A stretch of 64,000 bases of DNA from Marilutibacter spongiae (GTDB lineage Bacteria > Pseudomonadota > Gammaproteobacteria > Xanthomonadales > Xanthomonadaceae), in contig NZ_JACHTF010000001.1 of assembly GCF_014145325.1 (NCBI RefSeq), positions 248,001-312,000 on the forward strand, read 5' to 3'. A program made the position numbers and the translations under genes. Positions 35,983 through 45,336 of this stretch are shown piece by piece (positions within the stretch are counted from its first letter, which is position 1; each line of letters starts with the position of its first letter). The notes under the pieces are model-generated. The model did no database searches. It was not told the origin of the DNA and was given only the letters and a program-made list of their open reading frames with translations.

Positions 35983-38093
35983 GCGCGTTCCGACGGCTCG
36001 TCGCCGCGCAACAGCACGCGGCGGACGACCCCGCGCCCGGCGTCCAGCGAGAAGTGCTGTTCGACGTTGCGGCGTGCGTTCGCCGCCAGTTGCTGCCACA
36101 GGACCTCGTCGCCGTGCGCACGCAGCACGGCGTCGGCGAACGCCGGCGGGGTGTCGGCGACCAGGACATCGTGCCCGTCGACCAGGTGCATGCCCTCGAC
36201 CGCGCAGCGCGTGGCGACGACCGGTTGTCCGTGCGCCATGCTCTGGTTGACCTTTCCCTTGACCCCGGCGCCATAGCGGAGGGGGGCCACGGCGACGCGC
36301 GCGCCCTCCAGCCAGGGCGCGAGGTCGGGCACGTGGCCATGGACCTCGATGCCATCGTGGCCGTGCAGGCGCCGGATGGCGTCGGGTACGTCGCCCCCGA
36401 TGCAGTGGAAGCGCAGTGCCGGCGCCCGCGCCCGCAGCAGCGGCCAGACCTCCGCGGTGAACCACAGCACGGCGTCGACGTTGGGCGGATGCCTGAAGCC
36501 GCCCACGAACATCACGTCGCTGCGCTGGCGGAAATCCGGGCCGTGCGCGGGCAGGTGGTGCAGGTTGGACAGGACCTCCACCCGCGTCCCCGGGGCGTCG
36601 CTTGCCAGCAACTCGCGCTCGACCGCGCTGACCACCAGGGTGGCATCGCTGCGGTGGACCAGGTCGAGTTCCAGCTCGCGGGTGCGTTCGGCGGCGCGCG
36701 CCAGCGCCGGATCACCGGCCAGTTCGGCGCCCCGGCGCTCGCGCAGGTAGTGCAGGTCGACCGTGTCGAACACCAGGCGCGCCCGGGGCGCGTGCTCGCG
36801 CAGCAGGGGCAGCATTTCCCGCATCACGTAATGCCGGCAGACCACGACCGTGTCGAATCGCGCCCCGTGTTCACGCAACCAGGCGGGGAACCGCCGGGCA
36901 AAGGGGGCGAACCAGGCCTCGATGCCCAGCGACTGCAGGTGCCGCGTGTGCTCGCCGTCCTCCCTGAGGTTCGCGGGCAGGAAGACGACATGGGCACCTT
37001 CTTCGCCCAGCAGGCGCATCAGGTTGACCAGGCGCAGCGAGCCGGAGTCGTGGTTGGGGCGCGGCGTGAGCGCGTCGACCACGAGCACGCAGCGCGCATG
37101 ATGACGGTCGGTGACCCGGCTGAGCGGGACCTCGTGCCCGGGGTGTCCGGCGAGCCGCCTTTCCCAGCGCGACGCGAATTTGGCCTGGTTGCGCAACTGG
37201 TAGGCTTTCACGCCCTTGCGCGTGTCCGTGCCGGCGGTGGCGCCTTCCACGTGGACGATCCGGCTCCGGGGCTGCACCAGCACCTGCAGGCCGCGCTCGC
37301 GGACCTTCATGCACAGGTCGGTGTCTTCGTAGAAGGCCGGGGCGTAGAGCGGATCGAAGCCGCCCAGTTCGAGGAACAGGTCGCGGGCGATGGCCAGCGC
37401 GGCGCCGGAGCAGTAGTCGACGCGGCGCACGAAGGCCACGGCCGGGGCATCGGCGGCCTGGTGGCGCCCCAGTTTCTCCGCCGAACCGTCGCGCCGGACG
37501 ATGCCCCCCGCCTCCTGCAGGCGCCCGTCCGGGTAAAGCAACTGGCCGCCGGCGACGCCGGTGCCGGGGTGCGCGTCGAAGGTGTCGATCAAGGCATCCA
37601 GCCAGCCCGGCTGGGGCACGGTGTCGTTGTTGAGAAAGACCAGGTAGTCGCCCTTCGCGATCGCGGCACCGTCGTTGCAGGCCGCGATGAAACCGCCATT
37701 CTCCGCGCGCCGGTGGTAGCGCAGGCCCGCCACCTGCCGCAGCGCGGCCTCGGTGTCGTCGGTCGAGCCGTCGTCGACCACGATCACCTCGAAGGTGGTG
37801 GCCGGTGGGTGCGCGGCGACCGCCCGCAGGCAGGCCAGGGTATGCGCGAACTGGTCGTAGACCGGGATCACGATGCTCGCCCGAGGCGGGTTGCTGCAGG
37901 GCAGGGTGAAGGGCGCGAACGGGCCGGTGTCGGGCAGGTAGAGGTCGGGGCGCTGCTGCCGCGGGACCCGCTGGAACTGCTTGAGCACGCGCTCCCAGGA
38001 GGCCCGCCAGCCGCGGGTACGCAGGCTCGCGAGGCCGCGACGGCACAGTCCGGTGATGCGGTCGATCTGGAAACGGATATCGGCGGCGCTCAT
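35979..38093 (-). CDS. Two-domain glycosyltransferase (GT2 plus GT4-like)
   Basis: A 704-residue cytoplasmic protein. The N-terminal half is GT-A fold family 2: ASIVIPVYDQF near residue 72, VIVVDDGSTDD, the metal-binding FLNNDT, and YEDTDLCMKVRERG. The C-terminal half from about residue 345 is a GT-B family 4/1-like domain (LVFDTVDLHYLRERR, VMFVGGFRHPPNVDA, PLRYGAGVKGKV). Such fusions make O-antigen, exopolysaccharide or glycoprotein glycans. It stands alone, not in a polysaccharide cluster, and lies divergent from the PBP1b gene. Acceptor and sugar are unknown. Confidence 0.85.
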   Translation of the reverse strand: MSAADIRFQIDRITGLCRRGLASLRTRGWRASWERVLKQFQRVPRQQRPDLYLPDTGPFAPFTLPCSNPPRASIVIPVYDQFAHTLACLRAVAAHPPATTFEVIVVDDGSTDDTEAALRQVAGLRYHRRAENGGFIAACNDGAAIAKGDYLVFLNNDTVPQPGWLDALIDTFDAHPGTGVAGGQLLYPDGRLQEAGGIVRRDGSAEKLGRHQAADAPAVAFVRRVDYCSGAALAIARDLFLELGGFDPLYAPAFYEDTDLCMKVRERGLQVLVQPRSRIVHVEGATAGTDTRKGVKAYQLRNQAKFASRWERRLAGHPGHEVPLSRVTDRHHARCVLVVDALTPRPNHDSGSLRLVNLMRLLGEEGAHVVFLPANLREDGEHTRHLQSLGIEAWFAPFARRFPAWLREHGARFDTVVVCRHYVMREMLPLLREHAPRARLVFDTVDLHYLRERRGAELAGDPALARAAERTRELELDLVHRSDATLVVSAVERELLASDAPGTRVEVLSNLHHLPAHGPDFRQRSDVMFVGGFRHPPNVDAVLWFTAEVWPLLRARAPALRFHCIGGDVPDAIRRLHGHDGIEVHGHVPDLAPWLEGARVAVAPLRYGAGVKGKVNQSMAHGQPVVATRCAVEGMHLVDGHDVLVADTPPAFADAVLRAHGDEVLWQQLAANARRNVEQHFSLDAGRGVVRRVLLRGDEPSERA

Positions 38094-38172
38094 GCGTATC
38101 CGTGCACTGGCATTGCTGAAGGAACTCCCATCGCGGGTCCGCGGCCGCCGCGGATGCGGGGTCGCGCTGCGC

Positions 38173-38178
38173 TAGACT
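38173..38178 (+). promoter_or_regulatory. Possible -10 element of mrcB
   Basis: TAGACT lies 27 bases before the TTG start, in the 112-base gap divergent from the glycosyltransferase gene. The -35 region is GC-rich and weak. Confidence 0.35.
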
Positions 38179-38205
38179 CGCCGGAACGAGGGCGCCGCCC
38201 CGCCA

Positions 38206-40620
38206 TTGTCCCACGCCGTGGCCCGAAACCCGCACAAGCACGTTCCGTACGAGGAAGACGAGATCGACGACGACAACAGTCCGCGCTGGCGTGGCCGGCT
38301 GGTGACCCTGGTCCTGGCCCTGGTGGCGCTGGGCCTGGGCTTCCTGGTCCCGTACATGATCTACCTGAACCACGAGGTCGGCGAGCGCTTCGGGCAACTG
38401 CAGTGGCAGATCCCCACCCGGGTCTACGCCCGCCCGCTGCGCCTGGAGCCGGGCCTGCGCATGGACGCCGACACCCTGCGCACCGAGCTGGCGGCCGCGG
38501 CCTATCGCGAAGGCGACGGCAAGGCGCCGGGTACCTATCTGCACGATGGCAGTCGCTGGGTCATCGCCAGCCGCGGCTTCAACGACGTCGACGGTCCAGT
38601 GGCCGCGCGCCGGGTCGAGCTGCGGCTCGCCTCGGGCCGCGTCACCCGCCTCGGGGGCGTCGAGGGGGAGAAGGGACCGGAGCAGGCCCGCCTCGACCCC
38701 GCCCGCATCGCCACGCTGTACGGACAGAAGCAGGAGGAGCGGCGCCTGGTCCGGATCCAGGACGTGCCGGACCTCCTGGTCACCGGCCTGCAGGCGGTGG
38801 AGGACCGCGATTTCGCCCACCACCACGGCATCGACGTCGGTGGGATGATGCGCGCAGCCTGGGTCAACCTGCGCTCGGGCGCGGCCCGGCAGGGCGCCAG
38901 CACCCTGACCCAGCAGCTCGCGCGCAGCGGGTTGCTCGGCATCGGTCGCGAGCAGACCTTCACCCGCAAGGGCAAGGAGATCCTCTATGCGATCCTGATC
39001 GAGTCGCGCTACGACAAGGGCACCATCCTGGAGGCCTACCTCAACCAGGTGTACCTGGGCCAGCGCGGCGCACAGGCCGTGCATGGCGTCGCCGCCGGCG
39101 CCGAGTTCTGGTTCGGGCGCGACCTGAAAAACCTCAGCACCGAGCAGATCGCGCTGCTGGTGGGCATCGTCCGCGGCCCGTCCTATTACGACCCGCGCCG
39201 GCATCCGGCGCGCGCGCTGGAGCGCCGGAACTTCGCGCTGGGGGAGATGCACGAGACGGGCCTGATCGACGATGCCGAGTACAAGCGCGCGCTGGAGGCC
39301 CCGCTGGGCATCAGCCAGACCCCGGGCAGCCTGTCGGCGAACCGCTTCCCGGCGTATATCGACCTGGTCCGGCGCCAGCTCGCGCACGACTATCCGGCCG
39401 ACGCCCTGGCCGGCGCCGGCCTGACGGTGATGAGCGGCATGTCGCCTTCCGCCCAGGCCTACGCCGAGGCGGCCGTCATCCGCGCCCTGAAGGACCTGGA
39501 CAACGACAAGCGCCCGCCGCTGGAGTCGGGGCTGGTGGTGACCGACGTCCACAATGGCGACGTCGTGGCCCTGGTCGGCAGCCGCGACTTCGCGACGCCG
39601 GGCTTCAACCGCGCGATCGAGGCCAGGCGCCCGGTCGGCTCGCTGATCAAGCCCTTCGTCAACCTGCTGGCCCTGGCCCAGCCGGGGCGCTGGTCGCTGG
39701 CGAGCTGGGTCGACGATTCGCCGGTCAAGGTCGCACTGGGGCGTGGACGGACCTGGGAGCCGGGCAATTCCGACGGCCGCAGCCACGGCACGGTGCGCCT
39801 GGTCGACGCCCTGGCCCATTCCTACAACCAGGCCACGGTGCGGATTGGCATGGCCGTCGCCCCGGAACGCATCGCCGCGCTGCTCAAGACGCTCGCCGGC
39901 ATCGAGGCCCAGCCCAACCCCGCGTTGATCCTGGGCTCGCTGGACCAGAGCCCCTACGCGATGGCGCAGCTGTACCAGTTCCTCGCCTCGGACGGCGAAA
40001 TCCAGCCGCTGCACGCGGTCCGCGGCGTCCTCGACGCCGAAGGTCGCGCGCTCAACCGCTACGACAAGGCCCCGGCGCCGGCGCAGGAGGGCGACGCGGT
40101 CGCCGCCCGGCTGATCACCATCGCGCTGCAGCAGGCGGTGTCCGGCGGCACCGGCCGACGCCTGGTCGCCGATGGACTGGGCCACCTGGCCCCCGCCGGC
40201 AAGACCGGCACCAGCAACGATGGACGCGACAGCTGGTTCGCCGGCTGGACCGGCGACCACCTGGCCGTCATCTGGATGGGCAACGACCAGAACGAGGCCA
40301 CGGGCCTGTACGGCGCCACCGGCGCGATGCGGGTCTGGTCGAACATCTTCCGCAAGCTGCCCAGCGCCACGTTGAAGGTCAGCGACAAGGGGCTGGACTG
40401 GGCCTGGGTGGTCGATTCGGCCAGCACCGATGCCAGCTGCGAGGGTGCGCGACGGTTCGCATTCGTCGCCGGCCAGGCGCCGGCCTACGCGCCCTGCCCG
40501 CTGCCGGAACCCCCGCCGGTCGAGGAGAGCGGGCGTGGCGGCTGGCGCGAGTGGTTCGGTTTCGGCCGCGACCGCGACGACGAAGCCGAATCCGCGCGCG
40601 AGGAGGCGCCGACGCCATGA
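38206..40620 (+). CDS. mrcB: Penicillin-binding protein 1B, bifunctional peptidoglycan synthase
   Basis: Class A PBP that polymerises and cross-links peptidoglycan. The 804-residue product has a short cytoplasmic tail, one membrane helix near residues 35-55, a UB2H-like domain, the GT51 transglycosylase domain (AVEDRDF near residue 197 with the catalytic Glu, and GASTLTQQLARS), and the transpeptidase domain with SLIK (Ser479), SYN and KTGTS (Lys666). The start is TTG at 38206; GTG at 38218 is possible and no ATG is near. The ATG of the next gene overlaps its stop, tying PBP1B to a lipoprotein partner. Confidence 0.94.
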   Translation: MSHAVARNPHKHVPYEEDEIDDDNSPRWRGRLVTLVLALVALGLGFLVPYMIYLNHEVGERFGQLQWQIPTRVYARPLRLEPGLRMDADTLRTELAAAAYREGDGKAPGTYLHDGSRWVIASRGFNDVDGPVAARRVELRLASGRVTRLGGVEGEKGPEQARLDPARIATLYGQKQEERRLVRIQDVPDLLVTGLQAVEDRDFAHHHGIDVGGMMRAAWVNLRSGAARQGASTLTQQLARSGLLGIGREQTFTRKGKEILYAILIESRYDKGTILEAYLNQVYLGQRGAQAVHGVAAGAEFWFGRDLKNLSTEQIALLVGIVRGPSYYDPRRHPARALERRNFALGEMHETGLIDDAEYKRALEAPLGISQTPGSLSANRFPAYIDLVRRQLAHDYPADALAGAGLTVMSGMSPSAQAYAEAAVIRALKDLDNDKRPPLESGLVVTDVHNGDVVALVGSRDFATPGFNRAIEARRPVGSLIKPFVNLLALAQPGRWSLASWVDDSPVKVALGRGRTWEPGNSDGRSHGTVRLVDALAHSYNQATVRIGMAVAPERIAALLKTLAGIEAQPNPALILGSLDQSPYAMAQLYQFLASDGEIQPLHAVRGVLDAEGRALNRYDKAPAPAQEGDAVAARLITIALQQAVSGGTGRRLVADGLGHLAPAGKTGTSNDGRDSWFAGWTGDHLAVIWMGNDQNEATGLYGATGAMRVWSNIFRKLPSATLKVSDKGLDWAWVVDSASTDASCEGARRFAFVAGQAPAYAPCPLPEPPPVEESGRGGWREWFGFGRDRDDEAESAREEAPTP

Positions 40621-41171
40621 ACCGACGCGCTCGGTCCCTGCCGGCCTCGTGCCTGCTGGCCACGCTGGCCTTCCTGGCCGGCTGCGCCACGCCCGCACCC
40701 GCCCCGGACGCCGACGTGCCCGCTTTCGACGCCGAAGCCGCGGTGGCCGCGATCCGGGCGACCGGCAAGGCCAGCGGCGGCGAACTGGACGTGCAACCGC
40801 TGCGCGATCCCCAGGTCACCGACCTGATGGCCGAGGCCGATGCCCTGGAGGCGCAGCGCCTCTACCGGGCCGCGGCCGAGCGACTGGACATGGCGCTCGA
40901 GGTCGCCGCCGACGACCCGAACGTGCTCCAGCGACGCGCCGAGCTGGCCCTGCTGCTCGACGAGCCCGATCGGGCCGAGCGTTTCGCCCTGCTCGCGCAG
41001 GCGGCCGGGACCGAGGTCGGGCCCTTGTGCCGCCGCCATTGGGAGACGGCGCTGCAGGCCCGCCGGGCCGGCTCGCGACCGCCGGAAGACGCCGGCCTGC
41101 CGCGTGTCTCCGAGGAGGAAATGACCCGTCGCCGCGAAGCCTGTACCGTGGCGCCCCCGCCGCGTTACTGA
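40617..41171 (+). CDS. TPR lipoprotein coupled to PBP1B, LpoP-like activator candidate
   Basis: A 184-residue lipoprotein precursor with a clean lipobox LAGC at Cys23. After a Pro/Ala linker the mature part carries helical repeats (TDLMAEADALEAQRLYRAAAERLDMALEVAADDPNVLQRRAELALLLDE region split over two TPR-like units), and a short Cys-containing C-terminus. The start overlaps the mrcB stop (ATGA). In Pseudomonas a small TPR lipoprotein, LpoP, is encoded next to PBP1b and activates it from the outer membrane; position, size and repeat type suggest the same job here. Sequence identity to LpoP was not tested. Confidence 0.7.
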   Translation: MNRRARSLPASCLLATLAFLAGCATPAPAPDADVPAFDAEAAVAAIRATGKASGGELDVQPLRDPQVTDLMAEADALEAQRLYRAAAERLDMALEVAADDPNVLQRRAELALLLDEPDRAERFALLAQAAGTEVGPLCRRHWETALQARRAGSRPPEDAGLPRVSEEEMTRRREACTVAPPPRY

Positions 41172-41178
41172 GCCTTCG

Positions 41179-43245
41179 ATGGACGACACCGCTCCCCCGG
41201 CCGCCTCACGGCTGGCCCTGGCCGCGCGCGAAGCGCTGGAGGACGGGGGGCTGCTGGCCGCGAACATCGAGGCCTTCGCCCCGCGCAAGGCCCAGCAGGA
41301 CCTGGCGGCCGCGGTCGCCGAGGCGTTCCAGTCCCGCGGCACCCTGATCGCCGAGGCCGGTACCGGTACCGGCAAGACCTTCGCCTACCTGGTCCCGGCG
41401 TTGCTGTCGGGCATGAAGACGATCGTGTCGACCGGCACGCGCGCACTGCAGGACCAGCTGTACCACCGCGACCTGCCGCGCGTGCGCGACGCACTCGGCG
41501 TGGGGCTCAAGACCGCGCTGCTGAAGGGGCGCGCGAACTACCTGTGCCATCACCGCATGCAGCTGGCCAAGGGCGAGCCGCGCTTCCACAGCCGCGAGAT
41601 GGCGGCCCAGTTCCAGCGCATCGTGGCGTGGGCCGGGCGCACCCGCATGGGCGACCTGGCCGAGGTCGAGGGCCTGGGCGAGGAGTCGCCGCTGGTGCCG
41701 ATGGTGACTTCCACCACCGACAACTGCCTGGGCAGCGACTGTCCCTTCTTCTCGGAATGCTTCGTCGTCCAGGCGCGCCAACGCGCGCAATCGGCCGACC
41801 TGGTGGTGGTCAACCACCACCTGCTGCTCGCCGACCTGGCGCTGAAGCAGGAAGGCTTCGGCGAGATCCTGCCGGGCGCCCAGGCCTTCGTCGTCGACGA
41901 GGCCCACCAGTTGCCCGATCTCGCCTCGCAGTTCTTCGGCGAGGCCTTGAGCGCACGACCGCTGGTCGAACTGGCGCGCGATGCGATCGCCGAGTGCAAG
42001 GAGGTGCCCTCGGCCCTGGCCACCCTGCAGGAGCCGGCGCGCGAGCTCGAGCAGGCCACCCGCGCCCTGCGCAGCGCGATGGACGACCTGCCGGTGCGTG
42101 GCACCCGCCAGCGCGCCGCCGAGCTGGAGGCCGCCGAGGCGGCGCAGGATGCCCTGGCGCACGCCCTGGCGACGATGCAGGCGGCGCTCGAGCCACTGGA
42201 GAGCGCCGCGCCTGGCTTCGAGGCCTGCCTGTTCCGCGCCCGCGACTATTCCGCGCGCCTGCGTCGCTGGCGCGACCCGGCGCCTACCGCGGAGGCCGAG
42301 GACCCGTCGCCGCCGCCTGCCGATCCGGACGACCGGGCACCGCCGACCCTGCCCGGCGACGTCGACAGCGTGCGCTGGTATGAGCTGAGCGCACGCGGCT
42401 TCCGCCTCAGCCGCACGCCGCTGGACGTGTCCGCACCGCTGGCCGAGCATCGCGAGCGTTCGCGAGCGGCCTGGGTCTTCACGTCGGCCACGCTGGCGAT
42501 CGGTGGGCGTTTCGAGCACTACGCGCGCAAGCTCGGCCTGGAGGCGCCGCGGACCCTGCTCGCGCCCAGCCCGTTCGACTGGCCGCGGCAGGCACTGTGC
42601 TATTTACCCCGTGGGCTGCCCGAGCCGGCGTCGCGCGACTACGGCGCGGCCCTGCTCGATGCGGTGCGGCCCGTGCTCGAGGCCTCGGGCGGCCGGGCGT
42701 TCCTGTTGTTCGCCTCGCACCGCGCGCTGCGCGAGGTCGCCGCGCTGCTGCGGGCGGCCGAGGCCCCGTGGCCGCTTTTCGTGCAGGGCGAGGCGCCCCG
42801 CGGACTGCTGCTGGAGCGCTTCCGCGCCTCGGGCAATGGCGTCCTGCTGGGCGCGGCGAGCTTCCGCGAGGGCGTCGACGTCGCCGGCGAAGCGCTGAGC
42901 GTGGTGGTCATCGACAAACTGCCCTTCGGTGCACCCGACGATCCGGTGTTCGAGGCGCGCCTGGAGGCCATCCGCCGCGCCGGCGGCAATCCGTTCCGCG
43001 ACGAGCAGTTGCCGCAGGCGGTCATCGCGCTCAAGCAGGGCGCCGGTCGCCTGATCCGGAGCGAGGGCGACCGCGGGGTGCTGGTCCTGTGCGATCCGCG
43101 CCTGCTCGGCAAGAGCTACGGGCGCGTCTTCCTCGATTCGCTGCCGCCCTTGCCGCAAAGCCGCGACATCGACGACGTGCAGGCGTTCTTTGGGGGAGAA
43201 TGCAAGCCCCCGGTCCCGACGCCCACGGGCGAGGACCTGTTCTGA
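41179..43245 (+). CDS. yoaA: ATP-dependent DNA helicase, YoaA/DinG family
   Basis: An XPD/Rad3-like 5'-3' helicase of 688 residues. It shows Walker A EAGTGTGKTFAYL near residue 56, four cysteines of a probable [4Fe-4S] cluster (YLCHHR, NCLGSDCPFFSECF), the DEAH box VVDEAHQLPD, TSATLA, and the terminal motif KQGAGRLIRS. YoaA in Escherichia coli repairs forks with the clamp-loader chi subunit. The length and lack of an exonuclease domain favour YoaA over the longer DinG types. It starts seven bases after the lipoprotein gene. Confidence 0.88.
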   Translation: MDDTAPPAASRLALAAREALEDGGLLAANIEAFAPRKAQQDLAAAVAEAFQSRGTLIAEAGTGTGKTFAYLVPALLSGMKTIVSTGTRALQDQLYHRDLPRVRDALGVGLKTALLKGRANYLCHHRMQLAKGEPRFHSREMAAQFQRIVAWAGRTRMGDLAEVEGLGEESPLVPMVTSTTDNCLGSDCPFFSECFVVQARQRAQSADLVVVNHHLLLADLALKQEGFGEILPGAQAFVVDEAHQLPDLASQFFGEALSARPLVELARDAIAECKEVPSALATLQEPARELEQATRALRSAMDDLPVRGTRQRAAELEAAEAAQDALAHALATMQAALEPLESAAPGFEACLFRARDYSARLRRWRDPAPTAEAEDPSPPPADPDDRAPPTLPGDVDSVRWYELSARGFRLSRTPLDVSAPLAEHRERSRAAWVFTSATLAIGGRFEHYARKLGLEAPRTLLAPSPFDWPRQALCYLPRGLPEPASRDYGAALLDAVRPVLEASGGRAFLLFASHRALREVAALLRAAEAPWPLFVQGEAPRGLLLERFRASGNGVLLGAASFREGVDVAGEALSVVVIDKLPFGAPDDPVFEARLEAIRRAGGNPFRDEQLPQAVIALKQGAGRLIRSEGDRGVLVLCDPRLLGKSYGRVFLDSLPPLPQSRDIDDVQAFFGGECKPPVPTPTGEDLF

Positions 43246-43257
43246 AGGAGGCCAGGC

Positions 43258-43674
43258 ATGCGCAGCGATCCCCCCCGCGTCCACGGACTGGGTGGCGTTT
43301 TCTTCAAGGCCGATGATCCCGAGGCGCTGGGCGCCTGGTATGCCGAGCACCTGGGTGTCGGCGTGCAGGAGTGGGGCGGCGCGGTGTTTCCCTGGCGTCG
43401 CGCCGACACCGGGCAGGACGCCTTCACCGTGTGGTCGCCTTTCAAGGCGACCACCGAGTACTTCAAGCCCAGCGACAAGCCCTTCATGCTCAATTTCCGC
43501 GTCGACGACCTCGAGGCCACGCTCGCGGCCCTGCGCGAGGAGGGCTGCAACGTCCTGGATCGGCGCGAGGACGGCGAACAGGGCCGCTTCGGCTATGTCA
43601 TGGACCCGGAAGGCCACCTGGTCGAACTCTGGGAGCCGGCGCCGGACGCCGCTTCGTCCGAGTCGGGCGCGTGA
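43258..43674 (+). CDS. VOC family (glyoxalase/dioxygenase superfamily) protein
   Basis: A 138-residue vicinal-oxygen-chelate protein with two beta-alpha-beta-beta-beta modules: VHGLGGVFFKADDPEALGAWYAEHLGVG at the start and MLNFRVDDLEATLAALREEG followed by GYVMDPEGHLVELWEP. The His of the first module and the Glu of VELWEP are typical metal ligands. A strong AAGGAGG lies just before the ATG. The substrate is unknown. The GTG start of tsaB overlaps its stop (GTGA). Confidence 0.85.
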   Translation: MRSDPPRVHGLGGVFFKADDPEALGAWYAEHLGVGVQEWGGAVFPWRRADTGQDAFTVWSPFKATTEYFKPSDKPFMLNFRVDDLEATLAALREEGCNVLDRREDGEQGRFGYVMDPEGHLVELWEPAPDAASSESGA

Positions 43675-44381
43675 AGCTGCTGGCACTGGAAACCGCCACC
43701 GAGGCCTGTTCGGTCGCGTTGTGGCTGGACGGTGAGGTCGTCGAGCGCTTCGCGATCGCCCCGCGCCGGCATGCCGAACTGACCCTGCCCTGGGCCGGCG
43801 AACTGCTGGCCGAAGCCGGCATCGCCCGCTCGCAGCTCGATGCGATCGCGGTCGGGCGCGGCCCCGGGGCCTTCACCGGCGTACGCCTGGCCATCGCGCT
43901 GGCGCAGGGCATGGCCCTGGCGCTCGACCGGCCGGTGGTGCCGGTCTCGACCCTGCTCGCGCTCGCGATGCGCGCGCCGGGCGGCGGCGGGGACGGCCCG
44001 GTGCTGGCCGCGATCGACGCCCGCATGGGCGAGGTCTATGCCGCGGCCTTCGAGCATCGTGACGGTGCCTGGCGGGCGCTCGACCACGAACGCGTGTCGC
44101 CGCCCGGCGACGTCGAACTGCCGGACGGGTCCACGGCGAGCGGCTGGCACGGCGTCGGCACCGGGTTCGCCGCGCTCGATGGCGCCTTGCGCCAGCGGCT
44201 CGGCGCGCGGCTGGCGACGGTCGCCGACGACGCGCTCCCGCATGCGGCGGACGTCGCCCGCCTGGGTGCGGCGGCCTTCGCGAAGGGCGGGGCGGTGGCG
44301 CCCGAACGGGTCGAGCCGGCCTACCTGCGCAACAACGTCGCGCTCACGCTGGCCCAGCAACAGGCGCTCAAGGGCCGTTGA
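43671..44381 (+). CDS. tsaB: tRNA threonylcarbamoyladenosine biosynthesis protein TsaB
   Basis: Partner of TsaD, TsaE and TsaC in making t6A37 in tRNAs that read ANN codons. The 236-residue product begins LLALETATEACSVALW and has GRGPGAFTGVRLAIALAQGMA, the family hallmark, and IDARMGEVYAAAF. The start is GTG at 43671, overlapping the VOC stop; this fits the family-typical K-x-LALETA beginning, while the long upstream frame is a shadow. It is slightly longer at the C-terminus (PAYLRNNVAL) as usual. Confidence 0.93.
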   Translation: MKLLALETATEACSVALWLDGEVVERFAIAPRRHAELTLPWAGELLAEAGIARSQLDAIAVGRGPGAFTGVRLAIALAQGMALALDRPVVPVSTLLALAMRAPGGGGDGPVLAAIDARMGEVYAAAFEHRDGAWRALDHERVSPPGDVELPDGSTASGWHGVGTGFAALDGALRQRLGARLATVADDALPHAADVARLGAAAFAKGGAVAPERVEPAYLRNNVALTLAQQQALKGR

Positions 44382-44390
44382 GGCGAGGCC

Positions 44391-45290
44391 TCAGTCGTCC
44401 ACGAGCGTGCCGCCGGGGAGGAAGTTCCAGGTCCGGGTCACGTGCAGGATGTCCGGGTCTTCCTCGGTCCGCGGCAGCGGCGGGTAGGGCTCGGCCAGGC
44501 GCGCGATGCGCAGCGCCGAGGCGTCGAGCAGGGGCGTGCCGCTGCTCTTGATGATCTCGGCCCGCTCGACGGAGCCGTTGCGGCGGATCGCCACGCTGAT
44601 CACCACCTGGCCGGCCAGCCGGCGTCGCCGCGCTTCGTCGGGGTAGTTGAGGTTGCCCACGCGCTCGACGCGGTCCACCCACTCGCGCAGGTAGGCGGCC
44701 CAGGCGTATTCCTGCGTGCTGGCGGAGACGAACTTGCGCTTGGGACGTTTCGCGTAGCGTTCCGAGCGCAGGTGGATCTCCGCCGCCAGGCGCGCCATCG
44801 CCATGTCGCGCTCGACCTTGCGGTCGCCGCGCGGCAAAGGCAACTCGTCGGGATCGGGCGTGTCGCGGGCAGGCGGTGCGCGGTCCTCGCCGCGGGTGCT
44901 GGCGACCACCCGCGCTTCCGGCGGGGGTTGCGCGGCGGGCGATTGCGCGCGCAGCGGCACCGGTGCCACCCCGGCCTCGGCCTGGGGCGCCTGCCCGGTC
45001 TGGTTGTCGCGCGGGCGGGTGGTCTTCTCGTGCTCGCCGCCGCCCTGGTTGCTGGCCTGGGCGAGGAAGTCCGCCTGGGCCTGCGTCAACGGGCTCTGGG
45101 TCTGGGTCAGGATGACGTCGAGGGTCGGCACCACCGGCGCCGCGCTCTCCAGCGCGAAGCCCACGCCGAGCAGCAGCACGCCGTGGAACAGCAGCGACAG
45201 TACCAGGGTGGCGGTCAGGCGCTGGTTCTCGTCGGGCACCTGCCGGACCGGTACGCGAGGGCCCGCCATCGCGGGAGCCGCGCCGCTCAT
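44391..45290 (-). CDS. TonB-family energy transducer, TonB3-like
   Basis: A 299-residue protein with one N-terminal membrane helix near residues 25-47 (LTATLVLSLLFHGVLLLGVGFAL), a long Pro/Gln/Arg-rich periplasmic linker, and a C-terminal TonB domain (VGNLNYPDEARRRRLAGQVVISVAIRRNGSVE and onward). It lies just after gshB and next to the pilG cluster. The same order (tonB3, gshB, pilG) occurs in Pseudomonas aeruginosa, where TonB3 is needed for twitching motility. No exbB or exbD is nearby. Confidence 0.85.
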   Translation of the reverse strand: MSGAAPAMAGPRVPVRQVPDENQRLTATLVLSLLFHGVLLLGVGFALESAAPVVPTLDVILTQTQSPLTQAQADFLAQASNQGGGEHEKTTRPRDNQTGQAPQAEAGVAPVPLRAQSPAAQPPPEARVVASTRGEDRAPPARDTPDPDELPLPRGDRKVERDMAMARLAAEIHLRSERYAKRPKRKFVSASTQEYAWAAYLREWVDRVERVGNLNYPDEARRRRLAGQVVISVAIRRNGSVERAEIIKSSGTPLLDASALRIARLAEPYPPLPRTEEDPDILHVTRTWNFLPGGTLVDD

Positions 45291-45336
45291 GGGGCCCCGC
45301 GCGCGGTCCGGGCCGCGATCGCCGCCACCGGCCGGG

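Noticed and set aside
34917-41171. A 2084-codon plus-strand frame spanning several genes
   Set aside because: Only its last 184 codons (the lipoprotein) are real; the rest overlaps the helical-repeat protein, the glycosyltransferase on the other strand and mrcB.
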